Assembly (NCBI RefSeq): GCF_022201045.2
Contig: NC_068563.1
Span: 24,525,001-24,589,000, forward strand
Direction of reading: 5' to 3'
DNA length: 64,000 nucleotides
Source: Citrus sinensis
Lineage: Eukaryota > Streptophyta > Magnoliopsida > Sapindales > Rutaceae
A program made the translations under genes and the position numbers. The notes under the pieces were generated by a model. The model saw only the letters and a program-made list of their open reading frames with translations, was not told the origin of the DNA and ran no database searches. Shown piece by piece: positions 11,481-23,205 of the stretch. The first letter of the stretch is position 1, and every line of letters begins with the position of its first letter.

Positions 11481-12431
11481 TCTGAGAAAAAAAAGTTGAA
11501 AAAGAAGAAGATTATAATGATGACGCTAGATATATGGTATTCACACATTTTCTTTTCTTCCCCCTCTTTCTTAACCAATAATACTAATATTACCATTATA
11601 ATTTTAAATTATGTACAATTTTATCTTGGTTTTGAATATGATAGGCACTTTTACCCCTTTAATGATAGCATGGCATTAGTGTTGGACTATGTTAACAAAA
11701 ATAATGTAAAATACAAGATTTTCCAAAGATGTATTAATAAAATGACGTAAACAAATATCCTGTGTAGTAGTTTGATAATCTACAATTCTAAGAGTAGTCG
11801 ATTATAATAACTCTCTATATATATATAATTTGGAATTGGTCATATCTGCTCCTAATCCTATCATATTTGATCCTCTTTTGACGTTTGTGGGAGGTTTATC
11901 TTCAGCTAGTGCATAGTTTTAGATTGAACAAAAGTTTCATGTAATTGACATAACTTTTAAGTTACAACTATAAAATTTTGGTAACTATAGTTTGTCATAG
12001 TCTTTTGATAAAAAAAAATTATATTTACCAACATTATCTTGTTGCAATAAAAATTTTAATTTTTTTTTATTTCTTGTGACATTTTAATACTTTAAGGTTA
12101 TGATTTATAATGGAAAAATAGACATAATTATTGATAAAATAATACAGTTATATAATAGGAACTTTAAAAAGTGTGTGGTGGCTTTTTTTTTTTTATGAGT
12201 TGCTTTTAAAAAGTTAATCTCTACTAAATTTTAAAAAGTTGATGTGCTAAATTAGAAAAACATCTTATAAAGACTCTAATTTAGACGTTTCAACCTCAAT
12301 CATATGCAGCCTTTAAAAACCTATTTTAGTAATATTTATCAATTAATATCAACTTTTTATTTCAAAATTAGAACTTCAATTTCATATCAATTGCGCTTTT
12401 AACTCATAACACCACAACTTCCAAAGCTTAC
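11481..12431. other. intergenic, no gene recognised
   Basis: AT-rich. A plus-strand frame of 115 codons (11,403-11,750) overlaps the transposase-like fragment antisense and then reads through AT-rich DNA; it has no family features. Confidence 0.4.
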
Positions 12432-12631
12432 CTTATTGGATTAGGATAAGATCTTCTCCTGATCTGAGCTCTACTAAGCTTTTAAAGATTTTCTATCATG
12501 AATCTTTTAGTAGTAGTGTATGAGTAAGATTTAACTTTTTTTTTTATTTTTTTATTTATTAACAACCAATCAACAATTGAATTATTTACTCAAGATATGA
12601 TCAGATCAGGAGAGAATCCTGATTCTATTGG
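12432..12631. repeat. 200-bp inverted-repeat (MITE-like) element
   Basis: The left end (CTTATTGGATTAGGATAAGA then TCTCCTGATCTGA) matches the reverse complement of the right end (CCAATAGAATCAGGATT then CTCTCCTGATCTGA). The interior is AT-rich. No clear target duplication was found. Confidence 0.55.
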
Positions 12632-12983
12632 ATTTTTTTTTTCAAGTCACATAAAATTAAATCTCTAATACAAGTCCTAGGTCCTAGACCTAGCAAAGAA
12701 GAATATTAAAAGTGAAATTCAAATTTCAAAATAACACAAATATATATTCAAGCCTCCATTACTACTAATTAAACAACATAACGTATAATATTTGCTTCAG
12801 CTACAATAATTACACATAATTCGCTTAATACAGTCCTCAAACACGGAAAAAAATATAGCCACATAGCATTTATATAATAACACATTCAACAAAATAAAAC
12901 TCACTATATGATAACATATTCAAGAAAATCAAACTCACTATGTTATATATAAAATATAACACGCAGAAATAGTGAGCAACTAG

Positions 12984-13955
12984 CTAGGGAATTCCAATGA
13001 TAGGGACGAAAGGAACATAATAGCTTGACGGTGCAAGGCCCCACTCTGGAGGCAAAGGCAGATCAACAGTCTTTGATGAACCAAACTTATTTGCTGCCCC
13101 ACATTTTGAATCTTTCACGTTTGATGGACATGAAATTGAGAATGCAAGAGGCGTTGAGATCTTGTATGAGTTGGAGTTCTTGGGCTTCATGACTTTGGAC
13201 ACCATGTTCTTCTTGGAAGCATAGAGCTGGACTGGACCTCCGAATAGCTTTGCATGGCAGTGCAAAGGAGATGGAGTTTTCATGGCAGCATCCGATGGAA
13301 GGTTAACCTTGAAGGAGCCTGAAACCAGTGTTGTCGCCATAGCCAACTTCTTGACATGGTTGCACTTCACTAGAACCTTAACGCCTGAAATACGAAGATT
13401 GTGTTTCTCAGGGTATACGTTAATATCATCTCAAGTAGCGGCGAAACCAGGATTTTGGTCCAGCGTAGTAAAAATAAAGAAACTATAAACTTAAGAAAGA
13501 CGAAATTAAGACTTGAATACTATATAAGAAGATTATTAAAAACAAAAAATCTTTGAAAAGGACTAAATTTCAATTAGAATTCTTATTTTATCTTTTTTTT
13601 TTTTTCTTTTCAACTCCACAGTTTTATCTTACCAGTTTAACCAACTAATTAAGTAGTTATAGGTGTATAGTAGGCCAAATTCGCCTACTTGATAATGAAA
13701 TGTTAATAGCTAATTACTACGCTCTTAAGTGAAGGTTATTATGATTGTGCCATAACTAAAATATAAAATAAGTGCATGTGAAATGGAGCAAGATAATGGC
13801 TAAGTCAAGTCATTTAAACCTGAGAGATCATAGTCATTGCTGCAGTCAGAGCAAGAGACCTTCCCCTTGAGGACTTCGTGGCATGTCGAAAGCTCGAAAC
13901 TTGCAGAGAGAGCTAATGCAAAGAGGAGAGCTGTTATGAGAGGAGACAGCGCCAT
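12984..13955 (-). CDS. Pollen Ole e 1 / extensin-like family secreted protein, two exons
   Basis: 178-residue predicted secreted protein. Exons on the minus strand are 13,955-13,820 and 13,384-12,984, with a GT-AG intron splitting one Gly codon. Exon 1 encodes a signal peptide (MALSPLITALLFALALSAS) and then CHEVLKGKVSCSDC, the conserved N-terminal cysteine region of the Ole e 1-like fold. Exon 2 begins GVKVLVKCNHVKKLAMATT, followed by SGSFKVNLPSDA and SPLHCHAKLFGGP, the order of Cys, Phe-x-Val and Cys motifs expected for PF01190. The C-terminal part is Pro/Leu-rich. Members are extracellular or cell-wall proteins, often in pollen, pistil or root; tissue and role cannot be read from sequence. 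The family is inferred from motif pattern. Confidence 0.8.
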
Positions 13956-14019
13956 TGATGAAACCCTGAAGAGAATTGAGTGTGAAAATAGGATGATATA
14001 AATTGTAATAATGCAACTT

Positions 14020-14027
14020 GTTATATA
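14020..14027 (-). promoter_or_regulatory. likely TATA box of the Ole e 1-like gene
   Basis: CTATATAA on the minus strand about 65-70 bases before the start codon. Confidence 0.5.
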
Positions 14028-14055
14028 GAAGGACGAGTGTACTGTTTTTAATGCA

Positions 14056-14723
14056 AGGGGGCCCCATTACAGACGAAGTAGTTGGGATTCATGAGGTGCA
14101 GTTAATTTTAGTTCCCCACAGTTCTAATGACAAGCAGCAGGAGAAGTAGTCTCTACACTAATTAAATTTAAGTTAGATTATTCTAATTTAAATTTTTAAC
14201 ATAAAATTTGGATACAAATCTTAAGTCATTGTTTTTTAAAAATTGATTAGTTGCCACTATAAAAATATTATTTTAATTTTCAATATTTATTATTAAGATT
14301 GCTTGAAATTAATGACTCAAAATTTATGTTAATGTTTTAATTAAAAAATTTAAGTTGAAATAACCCCACCCTAATCTAATTTAATATTGTAGTGAGATAA
14401 ATTTACTATGCAATTCATCTAAAGTCCAATCTAAAAAAATCTCTTGGCCGGAGGTATCAGTCGTTAGCTAATGATTTACTGTGATTGTTATTAATTTAAA
14501 GAATATACATGCAAGTCCGATTTAAAATATATGCTTTTTTAACATGTGCTTTAAAGAAAAATAATGTAAAAATAATAAGAGATGAACATTATCTTATAAT
14601 TTTAAATAAAAGTACGGATATTCAGATAAAGACATAATAAATAAATAAATAAATAAATAAAGCCAGAACATTGATAGAAACATAACGAGACCAAATCCCT
14701 CTTATTTTTGTGGGAGCTGCTAC
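14056..14723. other. upstream region of the Ole e 1-like gene, with AAAT microsatellite
   Basis: AT-rich intergenic DNA that presumably includes promoter sequence. A run of AAAT units lies at 14,637-14,661. No gene seen. Confidence 0.45.
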
Positions 14724-14824
14724 CTTACGTTTAACGTAAGGTACAACCCTCTCTACAGCAATGGGTCTTATTAGAACCCACTTCTCAGCTGTGAGAGAGG
14801 GTTGTACCTTACGTTAAACGTAAG
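14724..14824. repeat. 101-bp near-perfect fold-back
   Basis: The first 31 bases (14,724-14,754, starting CTTACGTTTAACGTAAGG) are the exact reverse complement of the last 31 (14,794-14,824). The loop holds a second, imperfect palindrome around TGGGTCTTATTAGAACCCA, and the outer arm itself contains the palindrome CCTTACGTTTAACGTAAGG. It could be a tiny MITE or a hairpin-RNA source; no target duplication was found. Confidence 0.8.
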
Positions 14825-14954
14825 ATAGGCAAACTCTATTTTCATTTATAATATGCGATTGCTTCAATTTTTTCCAGCATTATTCTTTAAAAAAAATTTC
14901 TTTAAATAGACGAGCAATAAATTTCAACCAAACCTACACGATAAGTTTTTTCTT

Positions 14955-15055
14955 TGGCCATTGATCTTGTGCTGAGTACCAGATCAATGGCCAGTAATTG
15001 CTTGGGGCCCATATAAGGCAATTGCTGGTCATTGATAGCTGAGCACCAGATCTGT
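14955..15055. repeat. compound palindrome
   Basis: GGCCATTGATCT and AGATCAATGGCC form one hairpin; AGTAATTGCTT and AAGGCAATTGCT form a second around GGGGCCC. GTGCTGAGTACCAGATC and GAGCACCAGATC are related ends. It looks like a decayed MITE. Confidence 0.5.
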
Positions 15056-15059
15056 TTCC

Positions 15060-17880
15060 TTTTTCACAACCCAATAGTCAAAAGATTCCATTAAAATTGG
15101 TAGTAAGCTGCAAGCATCAACTAAAAAAAGCTTGAAAGTAAAAGAGCATAATTTTCAGCACATTTAAGAGGCTGTACAAAAGTTTGGTAGGTTCTATTAC
15201 CAAGTGACACATTATATTAAAGAAGGACCATTCAAAGATGAATTAATTTTTGCTGAAATGTGGTTGATTAAAGTTCCAACTGGGTGTGTTCTGTTCCACA
15301 AGCAATGAGTCCCCATACAGCACGATTTGCAGATACGATATTTCCTTCAATGCTTCCGGGGAATCCATGGCATTTCGATGTCACTGCATTAATGGATATA
15401 ACGCTTTTTGGCTTTTGCAGCAAGACGGAGCTAGAAAAAGGAGCATAATTCCTTAAGAAGTTAATAATAAGGCAGGTAAAGAATGTCACTTGGCTCACTT
15501 CATGTGAACTATTTATGTTGGGTCTTTTTGGCCATTGGCAAAAGATGCATCTCATTTCTTTTAACTGTAATCTTTGGATTTCTTTGGGAGTAACGCTATA
15601 CTTACTCAATTAGAATATATATAATTTTAATTTGTATCCACACTGGCGTGACATCTTCTACGGTTACTCATTGATTAGATTATGTATTTCCATTGTTAAA
15701 GTTCGCAATCTCCTAATTTCATTAGCAAGTGCTCCATTCTCCATTTGCAAAATTCATGAACAAGAAAAAAACAAAAAAAAAAAGAAAAAAAAGAAACTAT
15801 TATGTACGAATAATGAAGAAGTGATCTTCTGTGAATCTTTGGTAGTTTGTGTCCTTCAGCAGAAGTGAATTAACAAAAATTGATTGATGAAAAAGTCAAC
15901 AATCAACAATCAACAAACAACAATATTCAGAAACCACTTGGGGAAAACAAAAGTTCCTCCATCCTATGATTCAGTGTTGATTGTGACATTGATTCTCTAA
16001 AAACAAACAACAATGTGAACACCATTCAATGTCGCCGCAAGGTTAGCATACAAGCAATTAAGAAATGCATTCTTTTCTTGTTGCGGCTACATTGCTTATC
16101 CAATCGAATCAACCAGAAGGAATTCCCTATCAATACTCCTAAGATAGCTACTTTGCGTTCGAATTTCTGGATAAGACATGCTTGGGCACCTAAAACAGGA
16201 GTAAAGACGGCTGGGTTCCAAAGCTTGTTCCATTCCACATTGATAAGAGTAATATTTGCAGAATCAAAAGTCGGAGTAAAAACTAAATAGTGCTTAAGAA
16301 CAGTCTGATTCTTCTCACATCTTATTAAATAACTATCAACTTGCATCGGCAATCAGTATCAACCTCGACCAGTATTTTCAGGCCATTGCTTCTTTTTGCA
16401 GAGGGAGACTCAACATTTTAAAACTAAAACAAAAAATAAAAACACCTAATTAATGCACTTTATGGCAATTACAGTGGTTCCAAATATATGGCTTCCATGG
16501 AGAACATATAATCTACAAATACAAGACTAAGTTTGACACCAAGCCTAATGAGGAACATATTATGTTACGTGGTGAACTCGTGCTGTCTACCATTTATGCT
16601 ATATATATTATCATACATGGGATCAAGATATTGTCCCTCATTCAGTCATGTTATGCCCCTCACGTTTAACCCCCCGCCCTCATGAACCCACCAACAGTAT
16701 CTTACCCATCCCTCCTACCGTAAGGGACTCAGTTCAGTGAGGAAATCCTATTGGGTTGCATGGCAAATGTGCTAGGTACGCCTATATGATGAATAGAGTG
16801 GGGCTGATTGCCTACAATACAGCATATCCCATAGAATATCTCTTACCATTTTCTGTTGTGGTTTTGAATGTCTCAAGAAACTCAATTGAAATGTTGGAAC
16901 CAACTGTGTCACATGTTGAATCACTTTTATTAATTGACAACTCAGAGTTTTGTATGATAAGCAAATCTTTTATACCTGCCGTGTTGGTAGCTGGCCAGGC
17001 CCAAACCAACACAGACCCCAGCGTAATTGTCCATTCAAAATGCTGGCAACAGGTCCCCGTGGACCCTAATTATATAGCATATAGCTAAAGTTGTGGATGG
17101 CTTATGACAGAAAAGTACGGAAACATTGATAAGGAATAGAGAAATGGGAATCCCAGACACATTATATGCACTTGAAACAGTTACACTCTTCTGAACAAAA
17201 ATGCAGCACACTAATCTAATTTTGCATCTGAGAAATTTGTTACATGCTGGCTCAAGACATTAACAAATCAATATTAATGAATTCTAATACCAGCTAAAAA
17301 CAGTATCATAAATTGGAACCACTGACCCTTCCGAAGAACGGAAGGCAATCCATTGACCGTCGATCTAGGGCAAGCTGAGGAAGACTTTGCCAGCAGTCAA
17401 AGTTGATAAACTTGCAACTAGGAGACAGAAGCCAGCAATGATAGAGACAATAAACTTAATAGAGAGAAATGATCTTTGCCTGCATTGGTTTAAGTGTTAA
17501 CAATTTCTAAATTTCTAAGGACAACTTTCAATCACATGGTTTTCCAATGTAAATCCATTGGTGTGAACTTTTCGCTAAACATGCACTAAGAAAGTTTCTA
17601 ACATAATGCTGTTCACTTTCCCCGAGTGTTTATAAAGTAAATAGAGCAGTGCATATTCCAGCAAATAAGAGTTTTTAAGCCTTTGAAACAGATGTAATAT
17701 ATTATTTTGAGTTTAGCCATAGCAATGTCAGGTGTAATTCTAAAATAAGATCACCAGCATGATTGTAAAAGTGCAACATTGCAAGGCATTGGGAAATGGA
17801 AAAGCATCTTAAAATCTTTAAGACGAGGGTGACCTCAGCCAACCTTCAGTACTGATGTGAGGCACCAAGGCAGCACCTTT
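15060..17880. other. no recognised gene; several open frames on both strands
   Basis: The region is less AT-rich than its surroundings and has overlapping frames on both strands of 90-113 codons (15,268-15,609 minus; 16,015-16,290 plus with 16,026-16,352 minus; 16,756-17,088 plus with 16,812-17,012 minus). None shows a domain, signal peptide or splice pattern I can name. Poly-A-rich sequence is at 15,766-15,795. It may hold old transposon remnants or a non-coding transcript. Confidence 0.35.
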
Positions 17881-17884
17881 TATA

Positions 17885-18520
17885 TAAAGGGTGTGTTTAC
17901 TTGTATGATTAAAAAATTGAAATTCGAAATAAGAATGATCGATGGTGTTTACTTGTTAAAGTAGAAGGAGGAATGAGAATGAACTATGAGGGGCACACAT
18001 GTTTTTAGAATTAAAGAATGGGAACTTGATTCCTTATACTCTCCATTTTACCCCATTGAATTTTCATAATTCCCAAATTGCTCTCAATTAAGTTTTGTCA
18101 CTTTGATTTTAGTCCCCATAGAAGTTTTGTAATATTTGCAAATAGGTCCTTCATTATTTATTATTAGCAATTATATAATAATATAATTATAATTATAATT
18201 ATAATTATTGTTATTTATTAATGTCATTATTATTATATTAATAATAATATTATTCAAAATTTATTAATTTTATTTTTAATAAAAAAATAATTTTATATTG
18301 TTATTATTATTAACAATAATTATTTTGAATAATAATAATGATAATAATAATAATCATAATCACTACTATTATAGTAAATAATGAAAATAATCAACTAAAG
18401 TCATTTTAATAACTTAAAATAATAGATCCGGATTCCTATAGGTAAAGTAGACAATTTATTTTTATTCCCATTTTCTATGCCCATTCTAGTAATTTTCAAT
18501 TACCAATTAATAAATGCACC
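17885..18520. mobile_element. possible MITE with degenerate terminal repeats
   Basis: Begins GGGTGTGTTTACTTG, with GGTGTTTACTTGTTAAAG nearby at 17,943, a start common to plant MITEs. The right side at about 18,506-18,518 reads ATAAATGCACC, a poor reverse match. The interior (18,160-18,400) is almost only A and T with TTA/ATT runs. Ends and target duplication are uncertain. Confidence 0.3.
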
Positions 18521-20082
18521 AAAATATACTTGGATAGTCTCCAATTAGGTAGGACTTTGCTCATAAACATAAGGCATTTCATAAATGATATTTTGCCTTA
18601 GTACAACAAAGGAAATCCATTAATTATTAATCATAAAGGTCTTCAAAGTTGAAAGACTTCCCTGCCATGAATTCTCGCTTTGAAAATACAGTTGACTTAA
18701 TCACAGTAGAAAATGTTGACTGTCAATATGAGGCTCTGGATGCAGATCAAGTTTTCAGTGTTTTTCATAATAATTACGAGTATTTTAATAATCAAAGGGT
18801 AATTTATAAATATCAGTTTGGCCTACAGCGATTCTCTTCACTCAGGCCAACATTTAATGTACCCCAATCCTTGGGCAACTGTGGGATCTAGCACTTCAAG
18901 GGCACCCTACACCTCTACCTACCTTGTTAAAACTACTGTTCCTTAAAAAAAAAATTGCCTATACACAGAAGAATGATATAAGAGGATGAACATCATATCC
19001 CACAAATTTTAATCTTCCCCCAAATCCAAATGAAATCAACCAATATGCCTAAGACATGGCAGTTATGCCAACTTATCTTCAACATTAGCAGGCAAGAACA
19101 GATGAAACTAAAACTTGAAAATTTACCAGATAGGATCCTTATTATATATCTGTTTTCCTGATCCACTCAGAATATATGCACCATCCAAACAAAGCCTGAC
19201 CAATTTCAACTTTAAAATCAGACAGCCATGCCCCTTGTCCATGCCAAAAGTTACACCAATCATTATGAAAAACCATTAGAATTGAGAATGTCGGAGCTCC
19301 TGAAAATCAACAAAATATTAACCAAATTTTAAAAAAATATTTTAATCCCCAAGAATCCATGAGGTTTGTTTTCAGAGTTTAAACATGCAGTACTATCTGT
19401 GATCAGTGACAAGCGAAATTCAACAGTCGCATGCAGCTTGTTCGCAATCCAAAAGATAAGACACTCAACGATAAAAGTTAAGGTGGCCTGCCGTGGTACC
19501 ACTATATGCAACAGATGGTAGATGGGCATTGCTGGAAAATAAAATTTTTTGGGTAGCAACAAGATATTAAGCACCTTAAATGTAAGCACTTTAAATGCTT
19601 GCTGAAACTTCTGAAGTTACTAATGCCAACAAGCACACCCATGGTAGCTTGTAGGCCATAGAAATGGGAATATTATCACCATTTATTTGTCCTTCTAGCT
19701 GCAACATCTTTTGCAGAGCATCTGACTTCCATGCAAATCTTATTCCAAAAATTAAGCAAAGTACCAACTAAATGCAAGCAATGATTCATTCAGTAGCATT
19801 GAAAGCACCTTTCATTTTTCATTTTCATGTAACTCTTATGATTTTTGAATTATTATTGTTATTATTATTATTAATAGAAAGTGACTGCTAACCAAACCCA
19901 ATGTCTCCTCAAAGCAAAAAACGAATTCAAAAAATTTTCCTTAACTCTTATTCAAAATGTTTATCCCCGTACACTAGTCTATATACTCAATTTTCTCTAA
20001 AACAAATCGCAATAAATTAAAGCGAGTAATGCTTTAATTCCACAAATAATTTCTTTCTATTAAAAAAAATAAAAAAAGAACC
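18521..20082. other. intergenic, includes 3' side of the S40-like gene
   Basis: Only short frames (18,649-18,891 plus, 19,329-19,589 minus) without recognisable features. A TTA-type microsatellite lies at 19,850-19,876. Sequence just below 20,083 should include the S40 3' UTR. Confidence 0.4.
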
Positions 20083-20712
20083 TTAATCAAGAAAACCTGT
20101 TTGTCGAAACACGGCGTTTCTGACCTGCCTCAGATCCCTGCCTTTGAGCGTGCGTCCAACGCCTTCGAGCACCGAACAGGACACAACGGGCGTGTTCGCA
20201 CGCGCCACTATCTCGTGCGGCGGCAGCACCATCTCGTTGTCCCCCTCGTCGTCTTCGTCCACGTCGTCAAAATATCTTCTATTCCTCATGGCCTTCGCCA
20301 GCACCGGCACGTTCACCGGCGCGCTCTGGTACTTCAACTTCCCGAACGGCGACCGCTCTCGCTGCTGCTGCTGCGGAGGCTTCGGAATTCCAGGAATCGC
20401 GCGTGAAGTCGAGACCGAGGCTTTGTGGCAACAGTGTGTCGGAGATTCCGGAAGCGCGGCCAGGATTCCAAAGTTTTCGGAGAAGTTTGCTATTTTATTG
20501 TTGCTGTTGTTATAGAGGTGATTATCATGGTGGTGGCGGTGGGGGTCGGCTGGTTCAGAGATATCCGTGGTGAAGATATCGTCTTCGTTGAGCTCGTCGA
20601 AGGAGGCGGCGGTGGATCCTGAGGGTTGTGACGCGTGAGGATACGCGCTGAGCAAGCGGTTGGGGGGAGGTGACTTCCGAGGGCCGAAGCGGGTCGGGCC
20701 GTGAATGTCCAT
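20083..20712 (-). CDS. S40/DUF584 senescence regulator family protein
   Basis: Intronless gene for 209 residues. Family signatures occur in order: LLSAYPH near residues 21-27, the acidic FDELNEDDIF (about 38-47), FGILAALPES (about 81-90), PVNVPV (about 132-137), VLPPHEIVAR (about 162-171) and the C-terminal LEGVGRTLKGRDLRQVRNAV block. These define the S40-like proteins (PF04520), plant-specific, mostly nuclear, with members induced during leaf senescence and stress. An acidic DDVDEDDEGD stretch precedes the C-terminal block. Length and single-exon structure are normal for the family. The start at 20,712 lies just upstream of the conserved N-terminal motif. The coding region is distinctly GC-rich for this window, which explains several open frames on the other strand that are shadows. 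Confidence 0.93.
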   Translation of the reverse strand: MDIHGPTRFGPRKSPPPNRLLSAYPHASQPSGSTAASFDELNEDDIFTTDISEPADPHRHHHDNHLYNNSNNKIANFSENFGILAALPESPTHCCHKASVSTSRAIPGIPKPPQQQQRERSPFGKLKYQSAPVNVPVLAKAMRNRRYFDDVDEDDEGDNEMVLPPHEIVARANTPVVSCSVLEGVGRTLKGRDLRQVRNAVFRQTGFLD

Positions 20713-21537
20713 GCGGATGCGGGTTGCGTTGATGAGAGGATGTGCTGGGCGTGCGGCAAAGGGCCTGGAGTGACGTGGAAGGTGAAAATTTTTTGAGGAT
20801 AAATTGATGACATAAGAATAAATATTAAAACGTGGGACAGCCCGAGACTGAGGGAGGAAAGCGTGATCCTCTTCTGGGAATTTTGTGGGACCTACGTGTC
20901 GCGGAATCTTTTGCGTTCTATTTGAATGGCAGGAAACTTTTTGCTCATCTCATATTTGAATGGCCGGAAACTACGTGTCGCGGAAGAGGCAATTCCCGCG
21001 TTATTTTCTCGTTGTTTTTGATATTTAGCGGCGCTCTTTTTCTTCAGCACACTTTCCAAAATGAGACAGCCTAGCTAAGGTATTGTTCACCTTAATTTTC
21101 TTGTTTTTGGGATTATTTAAATTTATTTCCAGACTATGTTTTTAAATTAATTTTTAAAAATAAAAAACAATTGTCATATTATTAAAATATAATTTCTCAT
21201 TGTTCCTCGGTATCTCAGGAGTAGAGAATCGGTTAATAACTAAACTCACGACCTCTAGCACTAGTGGGAATTCAATACATTTTTATGGCTAGAATTGCCG
21301 TCATTCGAAAAATTGAAAGTCTGTATTTGAATGCAGGTGGTGTGAAGGTGAAAGCTGACAGAGATGAACCTTCACCATATGCCACCATGCTTGCTGCACA
21401 AGATGTTTCAGATAGATGCAAGTTGTCCAAGTCCGTTTACATTTACTATAATATAGTTTATAAAGAACAGTAAGACAAGTTATTAATAAAAGATAAATTT
21501 AACCCAAAAAAAAAAAAGCTATTTTGCTGAGAGGAAA
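20713..21537. other. S40-like promoter side and intergenic sequence
   Basis: A short direct repeat surrounds GGCAGGAAACTTTTTGCTCA and GGCCGGAAACTACGTGTCGC, with CTACGTGTCGCGGAA occurring twice (20,890-20,905 and 20,969-20,984). An ACGTG core is also present. No separate gene seen. Confidence 0.4.
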
Positions 21538-21671
21538 CAAGAAGAATGCTGCTTATTAATGCAATGCAAATATATCGATAAAGGGAATGTCAAAAGAAGC
21601 ACAAACACATAGCAATGAAAAAGATAAGTTAATTAAGTAATCCGTTTCTGGACCAATTATGTTGTATGTCT

Positions 21672-22289
21672 TCAGGGCTTGGGTGCAAGACCGGCCTTGA
21701 GAGCTTCAATGGTTGCAGCATCAGTCTTGAATGCCTTAGCCAGTATGGTGTCATCAATGCCGGTGGTGAACAGAGTGTTGGGAAGGGACACAGTTCCTGC
21801 ATTGGCACTGCCGAAAGCTGAAACTGCGAGAGCCGGATTCTGTGCATCTGGGTTGTACTGGAAGTGAACTAGTCCCCTGGGGAAAATAAACATGTCACCG
21901 GCTTGAAGTGTTTGAGTGAAAAGCTTGTTGGTCGTGTCAACGAAACCAACTTGAAGGCTGCCATCAATGAGGAAAAGGAGCTCAGCAGAGCGAGGATGAG
22001 TGTGAGGCGGGTTAGTAGTGCCAGAGGGGAATTGAAGGATAGCATAGGAAACACTTTGGCCATTAAGTGCTGGGAATTCAACCATGCTTGCTTTCAGGAC
22101 TTTAAAAGCTGGAGGAGGCGCTGCACCAATCAAGGCTCGCATGCCGGTGAATGTGAAGAAATTTCCATCGACTATGCTTAAATTTGATGGGACAATAAAG
22201 TCGGAGATGATATCCGGGTCTCCAGCCAATGCCATTTGGACTATGGCAAGTGAAGATAGCAGAAGGAAGAAGAGCTTTTGAGATGCCAT
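21672..22289 (-). CDS. germin-like protein, copy 1 (GLP9-like)
   Basis: 205-residue secreted cupin, intronless. A signal peptide (MASQKLFFLLLSSLAIVQMA, cleavage probably after ALA) precedes DPDIISDFIVP. Cupin box 1 is PPHTHPRSAELLFLIDG (two His and Glu metal ligands, about residues 93-109); box 2 is GDMFIFPRGLVHFQYN (third His, about 132-147). Germins are apoplastic Mn-binding hexamers; some have oxalate oxidase or superoxide dismutase activity, not inferable here. The protein has no cysteine at all, so the N-terminal disulfide of most germins is missing; this and the FFTFTG motif resemble the GLP9 subgroup. It differs from copy 2 at only four residues. A TATA box is about 85 bases upstream of the start. 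Confidence 0.93.
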   Translation of the reverse strand: MASQKLFFLLLSSLAIVQMALAGDPDIISDFIVPSNLSIVDGNFFTFTGMRALIGAAPPPAFKVLKASMVEFPALNGQSVSYAILQFPSGTTNPPHTHPRSAELLFLIDGSLQVGFVDTTNKLFTQTLQAGDMFIFPRGLVHFQYNPDAQNPALAVSAFGSANAGTVSLPNTLFTTGIDDTILAKAFKTDAATIEALKAGLAPKP

Positions 22290-22373
22290 GACAAACTGCT
22301 TTGATATCTGTAGAAGATAATGAGATTAGTTATTTGCTAAGGAGATGATGAATTTGGATTGGAAGGTGGGTAG

Positions 22374-22382
22374 TATTTATAG
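22374..22382 (-). promoter_or_regulatory. TATA box, germin-like copy 1
   Basis: CTATAAATA on the minus strand, about 85 bases before the start codon, and conserved at the same spacing in copy 2. Confidence 0.7.
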
Positions 22383-23039
22383 AGTATGAGATGTGACGGA
22401 ATTGTTTGTAAATTGTAATCCTGCAGGCCTATTGACAGATGGGATATTTACAAAGTCATTCTTGTTTTGGTCGAAGGGTTTTGGTGTCATTTACCCGGCA
22501 AGGAGGTAAGGGAGTGATAGTAATATTATTTTTTCCCTATGTATAATTTTTTTTTTCCTTTGCTACATGCATGTATGTGAATCATATGATAATATGCTCA
22601 TTGGCATTGTGAAAATCAAATAATAATTGACAAAAGTGCAGCTGGATTTGGAAAATGACTAGGAAAAACTAAGCAAATGATTCTTATGAATTTAGAATCA
22701 AACCGAGGATATTTTACTAAAATAATTGTTATTTTTATTTAACTTTCTTGTCTCAAGTTCTTGTACTAAAAGAGCTTGTGCAGGATTGACTAATATCGAT
22801 ACATTATGTACACCAATATTGCTAAGTCATTGCACAAAGGTATCATATCAGTAGCATCTGATACTCAGTGTGATGGATCCATATTTGCTGAACTTTGGTT
22901 TGTTAGAAGCGTTGAGATTTGTTTTGTGGATTCCTGTTTGTGTTTTTTAAGAGATTAGTACATCACTGCCGTCGCGAATTTGGTGGTGGTAGTAAGAGTT
23001 GTTGATAATCAAAGAACTTGGATGATATTGATCAAGAAC

Positions 23040-23205
23040 AAAGATGTTTCTGCCAGGTGAATTTTCAGGTCAACTGTGTCTCAGCGTTTCTAGAAATGAT
23101 GGTTGAATTGAAGGGTACAGGTTTCCTTGTGTGCTTATAGTTATAGTTATAAAGAGAGTAACAATGAAATACCCAAGAGTGTGACCACATATGCCATAAC
23201 TACTG
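23040..23205 (-). pseudogene. peroxidase last-exon relic, unit 1
   Basis: The minus strand contains a decayed version of the peroxidase proximal-His exon: a GHT-like start, then AACCTGTACCCTTCAATT and an LETLRH-like stretch. It aligns with the better preserved relic at 25,745-25,880, with frame breaks. It lies upstream of germin-like copy 1 exactly as the other relic lies upstream of copy 2. Confidence 0.6.

Noticed and set aside
20101-20515. Two long plus frames opposite the S40-like gene
   Set aside because: Antisense shadows of a GC-rich coding region.
21903-22281. Plus frames opposite germin-like copy 1, repeated opposite copy 2
   Set aside because: Antisense shadows; conserved only because the sense gene is duplicated.
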